Positions 1 through 10,575 of a DNA stretch of 64,000 bases are shown here, in pieces. The stretch's first letter is position 1, and each line of letters begins with the position of its first letter. A program made the position numbers and the translations under genes. The DNA is from Melieria omissa (Eukaryota; Arthropoda; Insecta; Diptera; Ulidiidae), in NCBI GenBank assembly GCA_963971225.1, contig OZ020267.1:67546577-67610576 (forward strand), in the 5' to 3' direction. The notes below the pieces were generated by a model. The model was not told where the DNA came from and did no database searches. It worked only from the letters and a program-made list of their open reading frames with translations.

Positions 1-75
1 CACAATGGGCCATTTTACCCTCCGAGTGATCAGTGGGCACACACCTTAACTTACCCAACCTAAGCTAACCTAAAC
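1..75 (+). repeat. 3' tail of a retroposon (SINE/LINE type), cut by the window edge
   Basis: The segment begins CACAATGGGCC, continues with CTCCGAGTG and ends in a run of AACCTAA-type repeats. The same module closes the tRNA-derived SINE near 8.7 kb and short inserts near 7.3 and 53.6 kb. The 5' part lies outside the window, so SINE and LINE origins cannot be separated here. Confidence 0.55.
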
Positions 76-1190
76 AAAGAGTTATTTACATGCGTTGTAA
101 AACCAGAAGCTAGTGGTTTAGTTACTAAAATTGTTTTCTCTTAAAGGACTGAAATTTTCAAAAATTAAATTAAATTGAAATCAAAGTCTATATTTCCCAG
201 ACGGTGTAGTTGTATGTATAATGGTCGAAAAATGAACTCAGACAATCAAAACATGACGAAGAACGTAAGAATGATACAAGAAGGGTTTGAACATGAAAGA
301 AACATTACAGATGTGAAGCAGTCAAAGTTACTTTTGATAGATTTTCAACCCAAATGAGTCAGAATAAGAATCTTATCGGGGCATTGCAGGCTTAGCTCTT
401 CTTCTCATCTCATCTTTTCGCTTTTTTCGCATCTTTTTAGTTGCCTTTAAAATGCAATCAAAGGATACACGTTACTTTTATTGAGAGCAAAGACATAGAA
501 GATAACTTTAAGATTGCAAAACAGTAACGTGCAAGAAACACAACTTTTGGGATGCTGTGATCAACAAATTAAAACCTTATCATAGCTGTAACCAATTACA
601 GGAGCAGCATAGAGCTAAAGGATATTTTTTATCCCTCAACAACAACTCACCAACCATGTTTTTATTCATCTATTTACTTATCTGTTTACTCGTATATGTA
701 TAAATTTATATAGGTGTTTTAAGAACGAAATGAGAGTGAACAATATCTCTTGGACAAGGTTAAATTAACTGTAAATTTTGGACATGCAACTAGTTTAGGT
801 TGGTAAGGATCTATGCAGATTTTCATTTTGAAGCCATTGTGGCCCATTGTGAGTGTGTTGACAAAAAAAGAAGTAATCTCGTCTCAATGTTAGGACATTT
901 GCGATCCAATGAAGGACCATAGACAGCATTTGGGATAATATGGATCAATAAACATCCAATTAGATCCAATTAGATTCTGAGTTCTTTCAGCAGTGTGGGA
1001 GTCAACGAAATCCTTCTATCCTTTAACTCATTCTACCTACTCGTATTTGTATTAATTTCTATAGATGATCTAACGAAAAATATGAAATGAACAAACTAAA
1101 TGATAGAATTTCTCTAACAAAAAGGTAAAATTTGATGCTGTTTGGGTTTGGGTAATTTTCATGATAAAGATAATTTGTTCCGTGCTCAAG
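76..1190. other. No gene recognised; unique AT-rich DNA
   Basis: Only short open frames with no recognisable motif and no clear splice context. No terminal inverted repeats or target duplications seen. Confidence 0.6.
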
Positions 1191-1365
1191 GTTAAGTAAG
1201 ACTTTCAGCCTACTAACTTTAGTCTCTTGACTTTTGTTTCCCGATTTCTTCTTCTTCTTGATTTCAGCCTATTGACTTCAGTTTCTTAACATCAGCTTCT
1301 TGATTCCAGCTTCTTGATTTCAGCCTCTTGACTTCAGCCTATTGACTTCAGCTTCTTGATGAATC
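1191..1365. repeat. Degenerate 12-13 bp tandem repeat
   Basis: Variants of TTGACTTCAGCCT and TTGATTTCAGCTTC are repeated about ten times. On the minus strand the repeat reads roughly CAAGAAGCTGAA and gives a short charged, coil-like frame (EAEVNRLKS) that ends quickly. Confidence 0.7.
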
Positions 1366-1831
1366 CAAGCATATTCGACATTTGGTTCCATATTACTAAC
1401 ATGTAACTCTACTTTGTCTAGTCTTCTTCTTCTACTTTTAATTTTCTCAACTCCATCCTGTATCTCTGAAGGAGAGGCATATTTTAGCCCACTAGTTCTC
1501 AATTCAAATTTTTGGTGAACAAATTTGTCGAAAATAGTTTTGAAGTATGCAAAAAAATAAACCATGGAACCATGCAAACCAGCTCCATAGACAAAGAAAC
1601 AATGCAAAAAAAAATATTTAAATATAACTTAGACTCAACCACTATAACTTCACCAGCTATATCAGAGTGTTTTTGTGGGCATTTCATACAACCAGAAATC
1701 GCCCGACTATCTACATTTGACAACTCAACATGTATGCCATGGCATGTCAAACAAACTTTTTTGTGGTTGATTTTCATTGACATGTCTTTGTTTTTAAGAA
1801 TTTTCGTTGCCATGCTCAGCGTTATGCGCAT
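1320..1831 (-). other. Unrecognised pair of overlapping open frames with two CxxC motifs
   Basis: A 110-codon minus-strand frame starts with ATG at 1831 and carries CLTC then CMKC, spaced as CX2C-X17-CX2C, which could bind a metal. A second minus-strand frame (1607-1320) overlaps it and ends in a basic, helix-prone region (KIKSRRRRLDKVEL) running into the 12-bp repeat. A frameshift joining them would give a zinc-motif plus coil layout like some retrotransposon ORF1 proteins, but no specific family is recognised. No start context, introns or polyadenylation signal support a real gene, and a chance frame is quite possible. Confidence 0.15.
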
Positions 1832-1859
1832 TTTAATGAAAACACTTCACTAGCTGCTG

Positions 1860-2639
1860 GTACTCGCCAAAAAAAAAACAAAACAAACACACCCACACAC
1901 GCACACAAACACGCATAGTTACTGCTCTGTCTTTTTGTGTTCGCGTCACTGCGTTGTTCGCATTGCTTATCGCAGTTGCAGTAAATTTTTTTTCATTATT
2001 TTTTATCTTGTTTGTTGTTTTGCTTTGCCTAGTTGTTGTTGTTATTTGAGCATTGTTTGCTTTTTGTTGTTAAAATTTGTGCCTAACGCCACAGTTGACT
2101 TCACTCGAGTCGAGTCGAGTTGAGTGGAGCGTCGTTGGCTGCTGTTTCGTTTACAGTTTCTGTTGCCGCTGCGGCCATTATCGCTGTTGCCTTTTGTCTT
2201 TGCGTCTTGTCGTCAGCTTTCGGCGTTCATTTCGTTTTGCCGCTTTTATATTTTGTATGCAAATATTTGCCGTCATGATGTCGCTGTTTCCCCCAGTATG
2301 TGTGAGTTCATCGGGAGCGTTTTTTGTTGCATTGTTCTTTGGTTTTTTGTTATCAATTATTGAATGAGTGACGCGCTCATTGTTGCTTCAACGACAAAGT
2401 ATGACAATGTCTGATACTGTTGGTGAATGGGATGGAGGTCTGAAGGGACGTTATGCTTTGGAGGTGAGGGCGGGGACAAAGGCAGTTTGACATGGTTTCA
2501 GTGTTGGTTTAAAAAGTATAAAAATCGAGAAGTTTCTGAATTTTTGTTGAAAATGTTGAAAAAATCAAATAAAAAAAATCAGAATTAAATAAATAATTAA
2601 AAAATTAAATAAATTATAAAAAATATAGATATATCGATA
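1860..2639. other. No gene recognised; T/GTT-rich unique DNA
   Basis: Contains a CA-rich patch near 1895, a short (GAGTC)n run near 2105-2122 and many GTT triplets. Open frames here are low-complexity. Confidence 0.55.
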
Positions 2640-3070
2640 CCCGCTTTAAAAGTGCCAATTTAAAGTTTTGAATTTTTCAGAAAACGCAAAAAACTGCTGA
2701 ATAAAAATTTTTATTAAATAACGTACAGAACATTTAGTAGAAAATCTTTACTCTTGCTTCAGGATAAGTCACAAAAGTTTTTTTATTTTACTTAGAAAAT
2801 CTAAAATTTTGAGTTATGACTTTTTTGATGATATTTTAATTCAATAATTACTGAATTATTTTAAGTTATGCCACTTTTGTTAAATTTAAAAGTTATAAAT
2901 GACAGTTAAAAAGTTGAAAGAAAAATTTGAAAAAATTATTAGTATTATTATTTTTATTTTATTTTTATTATTATTATTAATTATTAGTAATTATTTAATT
3001 TGTTTATTTAATTTATTTGAAAATATAAACTCAAATTTTTACAACTTTACTTAAAATTTACTGAAAACCG
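2640..3070 (+). repeat. Diverged copy of the internal sequence of the 24.3-25.3 kb hAT element
   Basis: The sequence from 'aatttttcagaaaacgca' through 'aggataagt', 'gacttttttgat' and 'gttaaaaagt' to 'tttatttgaaaatata' aligns in the same order with 24,380-24,740. It carries many substitutions and an extra AT-rich (TTA/TTTA) expansion near 2940-3000. Neither hAT terminus is visible, so this is an internal fragment. Confidence 0.65.
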
Positions 3071-3420
3071 GGCACTCAAATATGAAAAGCACCAAGGTGT
3101 CGTTGTCCTCAAGGCACATCTCGCCTGGGACTAAATAAAAGAGGAGTCATAAGTCGGGATCCTTAGCAAAAATTTGTGCCCAGAGCTAAGAACAAAAGTC
3201 TACTGTTCAAGCATTAGTCTGAGCTTCTGCTTCAATTCAGAATTAAGAATACGCATTGACAAAAGTTTGATTAGATTATGTACGAGAAACGATCCTCAAC
3301 TGCCATATATTTAATATTTAGACATAATACTTTCAAAATTTCCTTAAATCAGTTGCATAAGTCAAAGTATAATTTACAACCCATAAACTTCTTAAAAAAG
3401 TGTTTCTGTGTAGCCCATCA
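3071..3420. other. No gene recognised
   Basis: Unique AT-rich DNA without recognisable motifs. Confidence 0.5.
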
Positions 3421-3615
3421 ATAATCAAATCCAAATTAGAGCCTAAAAGTATGCCACAAAAACTTTCAATTAATTAATTTGAAGTTAACTTTAATAACAA
3501 CAGATTTAAATCAATCAAATAAAAAGTAGAGCCTAAAAGTATGCCACCAAAACTTTCAATTAATTAATATGAAGTTAACTTTAATAATAACCGATTTCCA
3601 TGAATCAATACCAAG
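3421..3615. repeat. Two-unit ~90-bp tandem repeat
   Basis: GCCTAAAAGTATGCCAC begins at 3441 and GCCTAAAAGTATGCCACC at 3531. Each is followed by AACTTTCAATTAATTAAT and a GAAGTTAACTTTAATAA stretch. Only a few mismatches separate the two units. Confidence 0.85.
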
Positions 3616-5988
3616 TCAACTTTGCTAACGACAGGTTTCATGAGCCACAAAAATCAGCCAGATACCTTGGCAGATTTTGTAAAATGTTAAAATTTTACAC
3701 ACTCTTGATTGTGTTATTAAAAATGTCAAGGACATCTAAGCCATGTGTGTATGGAAAGGAAAACAGCCAAACGCAGTAAAAGCCAATAATTGTGCAACTA
3801 ACATTGAGGCAACCAACATCAAGAAACCATATTTAATTAAACGCCTAGAAGTATGCCCACTGAAAGCAGCAATTAAAAATTGGAATTTTTACCATTTTGT
3901 ACAAATAACGAGCACTAATGCGCTGCTGGCTGCTTCAGCGCTGATTGCACTTTCTACGCTCGCAAGTTGCAAGTTGGCGCGCTCTCGCACTTTCAACTAA
4001 TGTGAAAATCGTTGGCAAGAAAATTTTCACAATTACATTTAATTACAGAAACTGACAAGCTCACATACATACATACATACATACATATAAAGACATGTAT
4101 ACACATGCGACATGCTGGCGGCCGCACACGTACAGTCAGCTGCCAAGTCAAGGATATGCGAAGAAGAAGCCAAGTTGAGCGGCACACCGAAGCGACAAAC
4201 GAACGTGCCACATGCGAGCAGCGCACAATTAGAGAATTTTAACATTGAGTCGAGAGCGTGCTGGGCATGTGTCGACCGTAAGCGACACAAATTTGCAGTC
4301 AACGACTGCTGGCTGACGGTCCGTGCAATTGCGTGTGAATGCCTGCACAACGTGGCGTCAAGCGCACACACACACACACACACACACATACGCACACGCA
4401 TGGACCTTTAGACTTTTTGCCAGTGCAGGATGAGTGATTGTGTGATTGTGTTATTTGTTGCCACAAATGGTTAGACAAACTTTAGCTACACTCTGACCGA
4501 CCGACCGACGTATATAAATATGTATGTGGTGTTATATAATAAACCTACCGTTATATATAGCACATATTGTATTTTTATATATAAATAGTAGTAAAATTCA
4601 AACGGTCCAAAAACAATGCTGCCACACGTTGACTGCATTTGCATGCATTGCAACAGTTCAGAACGTTTGTGTGATGCATTGTTGTTGTTGCTGTTGTTAT
4701 TATTGTTGGTTTCATTGCATTTGTGTGGGCTCAAAGTGTCAACACATGCTCAAGTGTCAATTCTGACTTTGCTTCTCTCAGATGCAAATATTTACATTTG
4801 ACTGCAATCTAATTTTAAGGCTTCGCCTTCGTCTCCCCCACTTCGTCGAGCCACAATCATCGTTTTGATTTAATCTGCTATGCGGCAACTGTGCTGAATT
4901 GTTTGCAAAATGCCTAAAAGTATGCTTTAAAGCCTCAATAAAATATGAAATCAAAATATATTTGATACAGACCTGTAAAGTTATGAGGTGATTTGAAATT
5001 TTTCAGCTTCACACGCAACAATTAAAATTTTGCAACCATTGTAAACATACACCAAATAAATATTTGTGATGAAGTAAACCACAGTGCAATTAAATTTTAT
5101 TTATTATTTTTTATAAAAAGTGTGAGCATGATGTTAGTTATAATTTTTGCGAAATTTCAACATTTTCTACAACTTGACATTTTGTGACATTTGCAAAAGG
5201 AATAAGGAATGCAAGCAGTTTTATGCATGGAAAACTTTAGTCAGTGCTGTTCAAATAAAAGTGCTTGCAATTTTGTGACCTACATTTGGGCGAGTTATAT
5301 TAGTTATACCTTTGGGAAAATTGTAAATTATTTGAAATTTTCGAATTTTGTGATATTTTCAAAACAAACTTCAATGAGCGCTTTGCAAATAATTGAATTT
5401 GTGTAGCCTAGATTTGGGCGTTGTATGAAGGCTGAAGTTGTCCCATGAAGGTTGGGATTGTTGATGGTCATAAGACTTGTGGCAGTCAGCTCACTAAGTG
5501 TTTGATTGAGCAGGAAGTTAGTGCTTTGAAAAGAATGTTTTGAATAAAGTTTATGCAACACCAAATAGGAACATTTTGACATGAGTGGCCATTAGGCGAT
5601 TGAAAGGACCTACAGAGAACCTCTTGAATAGAGAGAGCAGAGCAAGAGATCAATATTTTTCATAAAGATATTGAATAAATGTTAGAATGGAAGAATGCAA
5701 TTTCTGCAGGAATTGAATCTGACTTGCACAGCATAAATGTACTGAAGATTGGGACCAGTTTTGGCATCGATTTATAGCAGTAAATATCAATTGAATTGTG
5801 AATATATAAGTACCTAATATACCATATGTGCACCTTTTTCCTTCGAATACTTTCAAATTTCGCGTTCTTTGTACTGAAACTAGATTTTGTTATTTTATAG
5901 CATATTTTGATGCATTTTTTGCCAAGTTCAAGTCTCAAATGAATGCATTTTTTTGTGTGTTTTTAATAAACATATCTTTTGTTTTAAT
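3616..5988. other. No gene recognised; unique non-coding DNA
   Basis: Holds an (ACAT)n patch near 4065-4088, an (AC)n microsatellite at 4364-4388, a GTT-rich stretch near 4680-4710 and a 14-mer (GCCTAAAAGTATGC) at 4912-4925, with a one-mismatch copy at 3843. No transposon ends found. Confidence 0.55.
4364..4388. repeat. (AC)n microsatellite
   Basis: About twelve uninterrupted CA dinucleotides read directly. Confidence 0.95.
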
Positions 5989-6219
5989 GAAATAAAATAA
6001 AATAAAATAAAATAAAATAAAATAAAATAAAATAAAATAAAATAAAATAAAATAAAATAAAATAAAATAAAATAAAATAAAATAACATAAAATAAAATAA
6101 AATAAATTAATAGAAAATCATATAAAATAAAATAAAATAAAAACTAAAATAAAATAAAAACTAAAATAAATAAAAATAAAATAAAATAAAATAAAATAAA
6201 ATAAAATAAAATAAACTAA
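5989..6219. repeat. (AAAAT)n pentanucleotide array
   Basis: More than forty AAAAT units, with interruptions near 6085 and 6106-6170. One of five such arrays in the window. Confidence 0.95.
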
Positions 6220-6221
6220 AA

Positions 6222-6530
6222 TAACAAACTCTAACAACTCTGTCCTAAAAATTTGTAATGTTTGAGTTAAAAAAAAGTCCTAATTGGTTTGATTTCTGAG
6301 ATGAAAAAACGCCTTAAAATATGCCATAAAATAATAATGTTTAACAGCTCTGTCCTAAAAATATTTGACTTTTGAGTTGAAAAAAATGTCTTTAAATATG
6401 TCATAAAATTACAAAATCTAACAATTCTGCCCTAAAAATTCGTGAATTGTGAGTTGAAAATATACCTTTTAATATTCCATAAAATAACAAAATCTAACAA
6501 TTTTGTGCTAAAAATATCGAATCAACTAGT
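6222..6530. repeat. Degenerate tandem repeat, four units
   Basis: The motif AACA(A/G)(C/T)TCTG(T/C)CCTAAAAAT recurs at about 6233, 6343, 6420 and 6496 (the last one more diverged), followed by a 'gagttgaaaa' and 'atgccataaaat' stretch. Spacing is 110, 77 and 76 bp. The Tc1-like element begins directly at its right edge. Confidence 0.75.
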
Positions 6531-6692
6531 TACAGTCTGTCCAGTAGAAGCGTGATTAACCAAATTATCACTTAGAGTACCGTTATCAAAAAAATTTGAA
6601 TGCACCTACGTAGCCTCAACATTTTTGTAATACGCACTGCAAAAATTGTGAGTCTCGTGAAACAATTACAAAGTACACGGTGTTTTAACAAG

Positions 6693-7900
6693 ATGAGCTC
6701 CGCGTGAGAGAAGCAACTTGAAGCCGTATACCTTTGTCTACACCCTAGAAGGCCGTAAATGCCACGTTTAGCTGCAGCAAAATATATGAAGAAGTCGAAG
6801 TCATTCGTAACGAGGTGAACGAATCGGTATATGGAAGCAAAAAATGTCGACGATTTGGCTGGGCGGGGCCTTGAAAAACAGACCTCCCCAAAACAGGACA
6901 AGAAGATCATTGATTTGTTTGCGACGAAGCCGGGCTTATCGTTGCGTAAAGCTAATGCAGTTTTAGAGAAAAGTGATGTTCAAATATCAAAAGAGACGGT
7001 TCGAGGATGTTTAAGAACTAAAGACGTTAAATACAGGAACTGTTTGAAAAACCTGTTGCTCTCATCATCACACGTTCAAAAACGGCTTGCCTGGGCTTAT
7101 GCCAACTCAGATCGTAATTAGAATGATGTAATATTTACGGATGAACTCCGGATGAATTGGATCCGCGTCGTTCCCTTCCTTGGAAAGAGTCGCGGAACAA
7201 AAAAGCAGCGACTTACTTAGATTTGGCAAAACGTTTTTGACAAACTACATACAGGTCTGAAGCTCCAGAACCTTTCTGGTACCACTATGGACCAACATGG
7301 TCTATGTGAGACCCCCCCGAGGGTCAGCCAGCCTAACCTACCTACGGATGAACTCCAATTTTGGGCAAACAGTAGCATAAATCGATCTTGGTGTGCCGCC
7401 ATCAACTAATTGTTCCAACGAACTGTTAAAGACCCAGTAAAGGTCCATGTTAGGGGCTGTTTCTCAGAAAAAGGCTTTGGGGGTGACTTTTCGTTATAAC
7501 CACCAACTTGAACGCGGTTTTGATGAAAAAAATTTATGGCAAAGCTTTATTACCATCAGCTGCGAAGATGTTCGGGAGAAGAGGACTCTCTTTGATTATA
7601 CAAGAAGACAACGACCACAAACATCGCAACCGAATGTGTGCTGAGTGGAAACAGCAAAGTGGGGTAGAAGTGTTAGATTGGCCCTCACAGTCGCCTGATG
7701 CCAACCCGATAGAAAATGTGTGGGCAATTGTAAAGCAGAAACTCAGAGGAAATACTATATCGACAGCAAAACCGTTATCGAGACAAACTCGGCTGATTTG
7801 AAGTCGATTGCCTCGGCAACTTGCTCAGATCTTAGCGCAAAGTATGGGTCGGAGGTTTGAGGCCATAATAGCGAATGGCGGCGACTATACCTGTTATTAA
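6693..7900 (+). pseudogene. Tc1/Bari-like DD34E transposase, broken
   Basis: A DNA transposase that would bind the element's inverted repeats and cut and join at TA sites. The ATG at 6693 opens a frame with three in-frame stops (shortly after the start, after 'LHPRRP', and before 'TNRYMEAKNV'). It then reads a helix-turn-helix region (SLRKANAVLEKSDVQISKET) and VIFTDEL, the first catalytic Asp. A 193-bp insert follows at 7150-7342, then QFWANSS continues the domain. In another frame from 7508 come KIYGKALLPSAAKMFG, LIIQEDNDHKHR with the second Asp, and WPSQSPDANPIENVW with the Glu, exactly 34 residues later. A TGA at 7799 precedes a recognisable C-terminus (MGRRFEAIIANGGDY) ending at TAA 7898-7900. 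Frameshifts and stops rule out a functional enzyme. Family assignment rests on motif spelling. Confidence 0.85.
7150..7342 (+). repeat. Retroposon insert (193 bp) inside the Tc1-like element
   Basis: The insert is flanked by the 14-bp duplication TACGGATGAACTCC (7136-7149 and 7343-7356). Removing insert plus one copy restores the transposase reading VIFTDELQFW. Its 3' end (ACTATGGACC ... CGAGGGTCAGCC ... CCTAACCTACC) resembles the tail of the tRNA-SINE, while the 5' part is unlike that SINE. It looks like a 5'-truncated LINE or a different SINE. Confidence 0.75.
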
Positions 7901-8011
7901 AAATATTGCGTACAATAAATATTATAAACGCATAAAATGCAGTTTGTTTGAAACGAATTGGACAAATAGTTTCTAAGTTACGGCGATCACGCTTCTACGG
8001 GACAGACTGTA

Positions 8012-8380
8012 ATTGTGTAATAGTTAAATGCAAATCCTTTCTAGATTATCAAGTGATGAAAGTCGCAGATAGCACAAATGCTGGTAGTCTAAAAAATGTT
8101 AAGATATAATGAAGAAGACGAAGAAATTTTGAATCTTTTCATAAAGTTTTTGCAACAATAGAAGAAGAACGTTTGGACGTCTATACACAACCTTACGCAA
8201 TTAACTATGTAGTTAACACTAGAATGCGTAGACAGTCTATTTTCTCCTAAATGTACACATGGCTTCGTTTTCCAAAGTGAGAACAACAATGCTTCAGCAG
8301 TATGTATTTTTAACTTTTTTATTTACATAGTTTGGCTTAAAAAAAAACTAAAATAAAAGAAAATATAAATGAAATAATTT
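8012..8380. other. No gene recognised
   Basis: Short AT-rich unique DNA between the Tc1-like element and the SINE. Confidence 0.5.
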
Positions 8381-8395
8381 TAGCATATTTTAGTT

Positions 8396-8762
8396 AGTCG
8401 GCCTCGATAGTCCAGCGGGTAGCGCGCTGGCTTCTCATGCCAAAGGCCCCAGGCTCGATTCATGGCTCGGGCTGGAAAAAACACTCATCTATTTCTATCG
8501 CTATCCACATGAAGCAGATGCGAATTACAAGAATCGCACAAGTGTGAACGAAAAACTGCCAATCGTCGTTCGGATTCGGCGTTAAACTGTAGGTCCCCTC
8601 CCTCCCTTTCCCCATCCGTTTGATATGCGTGTTGTATCACATGTTGGAAAAAACAGTGTTGCATACACATTTCAAACGGGTGAAATATGTGGTATCACAA
8701 TGGGCCTTTCAGGCTTCCGAGTGTGTCTCTTATAGAGGCAGCCAAAGCAACCTAACCTAACC
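8396..8762 (+). mobile_element. tRNA-derived SINE, near full length
   Basis: The 5' end is tRNA-like: an A-box-like TAGTCCAGCGGGTAG at 8408 and a B-box-like GGCTCGATTCA at 8452, the internal RNA polymerase III promoter. A ~230-bp body follows (CTATCGCTATC ... GAATTACAAGAATCGCACAAG ... GGCGTTAAACTGTAGGTCCC). A tail follows (GGTATCACAATGGGCC ... CTTCCGAGTGTGTC ... CAACCTAACCTAACCT). Imperfect direct repeats flank it: TAGCATATTTTAGTT at 8381-8395 and TAGCATTTTAGTT at 8763-8775. A second copy lies at 48.0-48.3 kb. Retroposition would depend on a partner LINE. Confidence 0.85.
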
Positions 8763-8860
8763 TAGCATTTTAGTTGGTAGTCCTAGGTTACAAAAATAAC
8801 TGAGCTAGCTAAAAAATTTATAAATTTTATTGATATTATTATCAGAGTGAATACTGGATG

Positions 8861-9213
8861 CAGTGGCGCACGCAGGATTTTATTTCGGGGGGGGGGGGAG
8901 TTTCGTGTAATTTTTTTGAAAATTTTGAGACGAGTTAGCCGGAAATTTTTCATGACACTTTTGAAAATTTATCAAGAAAAGAGCTTTTATTTTTAGGAAT
9001 AGAATACCAATTCTTGACAAATAGTAAAAACTTGACAAATAGTCAATATGGTGAATTTATCAAGTATACAGAATTGGGCTGTTAGTCTAGAAAACACTTT
9101 TTTTTAGGTGAATTTTTTGTGTCGAGTAGTGTTATTGATGATTGAACATATCTGCGACGGTTTTAAATTAAATTTCTGTACTAACTTAAAAATATTCCTG
9201 TGTGCGCCACAGA
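8861..9213. mobile_element. Non-autonomous hAT element (353 bp)
   Basis: Ends CAGTGGCGCACGCAGGA and, reversed from the right, CTGTGGCGCACACAGGA form a 17-bp near-perfect inverted repeat. Both sides carry the perfect 8-bp duplication ACTGGATG (8853-8860 and 9214-9221), diagnostic for hAT. There is no coding capacity. A run of 13 G lies just inside the left end. Confidence 0.9.
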
Positions 9214-9221
9214 CTGGATGT

Positions 9222-10472
9222 ATGGTTTAAGAAATCTATGCGAAAATACCCGAAAATGGTAAAACAAACCAATGATTCAAACAAATGATTTAATAATTTA
9301 AGAAATGTACACTGAAAAGTACCAAATCCATTGAAAAATTTTGTTATTAATAATAACAACAACAACAACTATGTATAACAACAACAACAACAACAACAAC
9401 AAGGACAACAGCTAAAACAGCATCAAATGTAACAATGGCGCATGTAGCATGAGTGATGCTTGTAACGCTCGGCTTAAAACGGATTAAAAATATTTTCATG
9501 CCACGCACATCGCATCACAAGCAGTCACGCTCCAAGCCACCACACCACACCACAACACCACACTGCATCGCATCACATCGCATCACATCACATCGCACAA
9601 CAACACATCACACTGTCACTGCACCACGTCGCAACATGTCAAGCCGCAGCCGGCAATGAAAACCGAATCTGACCGTTATGTGCATACAGCACTCACGTTT
9701 CAGTTGTATCAGTTGTTGTTGTAGTATAAGTACTATTGTGTGCTGGAGTTTTGTTCGGTGGTCGCTGTTGTTACGTGGCAAATTATTAAAACGAATAATT
9801 CGTTGGGCTTTTTAGGCAACAATACGACAAAAGACAATGCCTTGATTTGCTGATTTGTTTGTGCGATTGAACTGTGCTCTGTATGTCGGATTGTTGACGT
9901 GTTGTTGTTATTATAATAGCAAATTGCTGTTTTTGTAGTGTTTACTGAAAACGCATTAAACTATTGAGAGAAATACAGTTGAGCGAAATCAATGTGGACG
10001 AATGTAGAATGTAGAGAGTTGGCTTTGCTGCCTAAAAACAATAGATGGATTGCAATTGCAAGCAGTTTGCTTTTGACCGAAAATAGTTTAGTGAAATAGT
10101 GAAAATTTGCATAAATTTGTGAGAAATTTAACATTTGTGGTTAAAGTGAAGTGAAGTGGCCGAACACTTGAAGCACAACCAGTTGCGTTATTCGAGCAAA
10201 TATTTCAATCGAATTTTGCTAATTGGCAGTGAGATGTGTCAGTAATTGTGAACGTATGCAAGTTATTAACAATAATTATTTAAACATGCATTCAACTAGT
10301 GAAGAGACGATAGGGTCTTTCATCTTTAGACTTTAGACGCATTAATTTCAATTGTGGTCTGTGTCCTGCCATTTCGATGGCGTCTAGTTTATTTGATTGG
10401 CCCATTTTTGATGATCCTTCAGCCCTGGTGATGCCTCAATACTCTATGGAAAGCTTTGGACTCTTGAGTGAC
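9222..10472 (+). other. Unique DNA; possible plus-strand promoter and 5' UTR, weak
   Basis: Two (CAA)n runs lie at 9356-9401, then a CACA/CATCG-rich patch (9535-9610). From 9.70 kb there is TTCAGTTGTATCAGTT, which fits the arthropod initiator TCAGTT. An A-rich leader-like stretch follows (GTGAAATAGTGAAAATTTGC near 10,095). ATG codons at 10,256 and 10,286 share a 26-codon frame (MQVINNNYLNMHSTSEET...) ending in TAG. No consensus splice donor was found within it, so this is only a suggestion. Confidence 0.2.
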
Positions 10473-10480
10473 CAACCAAC

Positions 10481-10567
10481 CAGTACCGGGTTTGGGGTTT
10501 AAAGACGAGTGGAAAATATGGTTTCAAATCTCACTTCCTTCGAAATTTAATCCTGTGTGCGCCATTG
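10481..10567. mobile_element. Miniature hAT remnant (87 bp)
   Basis: A perfect 8-bp duplication CAACCAAC (10473-10480 and 10568-10575) flanks an 87-bp segment. It starts CAGTACCGGGTTTGGGG and ends TCCTGTGTGCGCCATTG. The right end matches the right end of the 8.9-9.2 kb hAT element (TCCTGTGTGCGCCACAG) closely. The left end shares only CAGT, then diverges. Almost the whole interior is missing. Confidence 0.75.
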
Positions 10568-10575
10568 CAACCAAC

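Larger units (their letters stand above)
6533..8009 (+). mobile_element. Tc1/mariner superfamily transposon, Bari-like, decayed
   Basis: Terminal inverted repeats begin CAGTCTGTCC at the left and match the right end, which reads GACAGACTG. They agree over about 26 bp with one substitution near base 11 (CAGTAGAAGCGTGAT against CCGTAGAAGCGTGAT). TA dinucleotides flank both ends (6531-6532 and 8010-8011), the expected target duplication. The interior is a plus-strand transposase pseudogene with the DD34E signature, interrupted by a 193-bp retroposon. Total length without that insert is near 1.27 kb. Confidence 0.9.

Noticed and set aside
8401..8475. A genuine tRNA gene
   Set aside because: Boxes are present, but the sequence does not fold as a clean tRNA, continues into a repeated body and is flanked by a duplication, so it is a SINE head.
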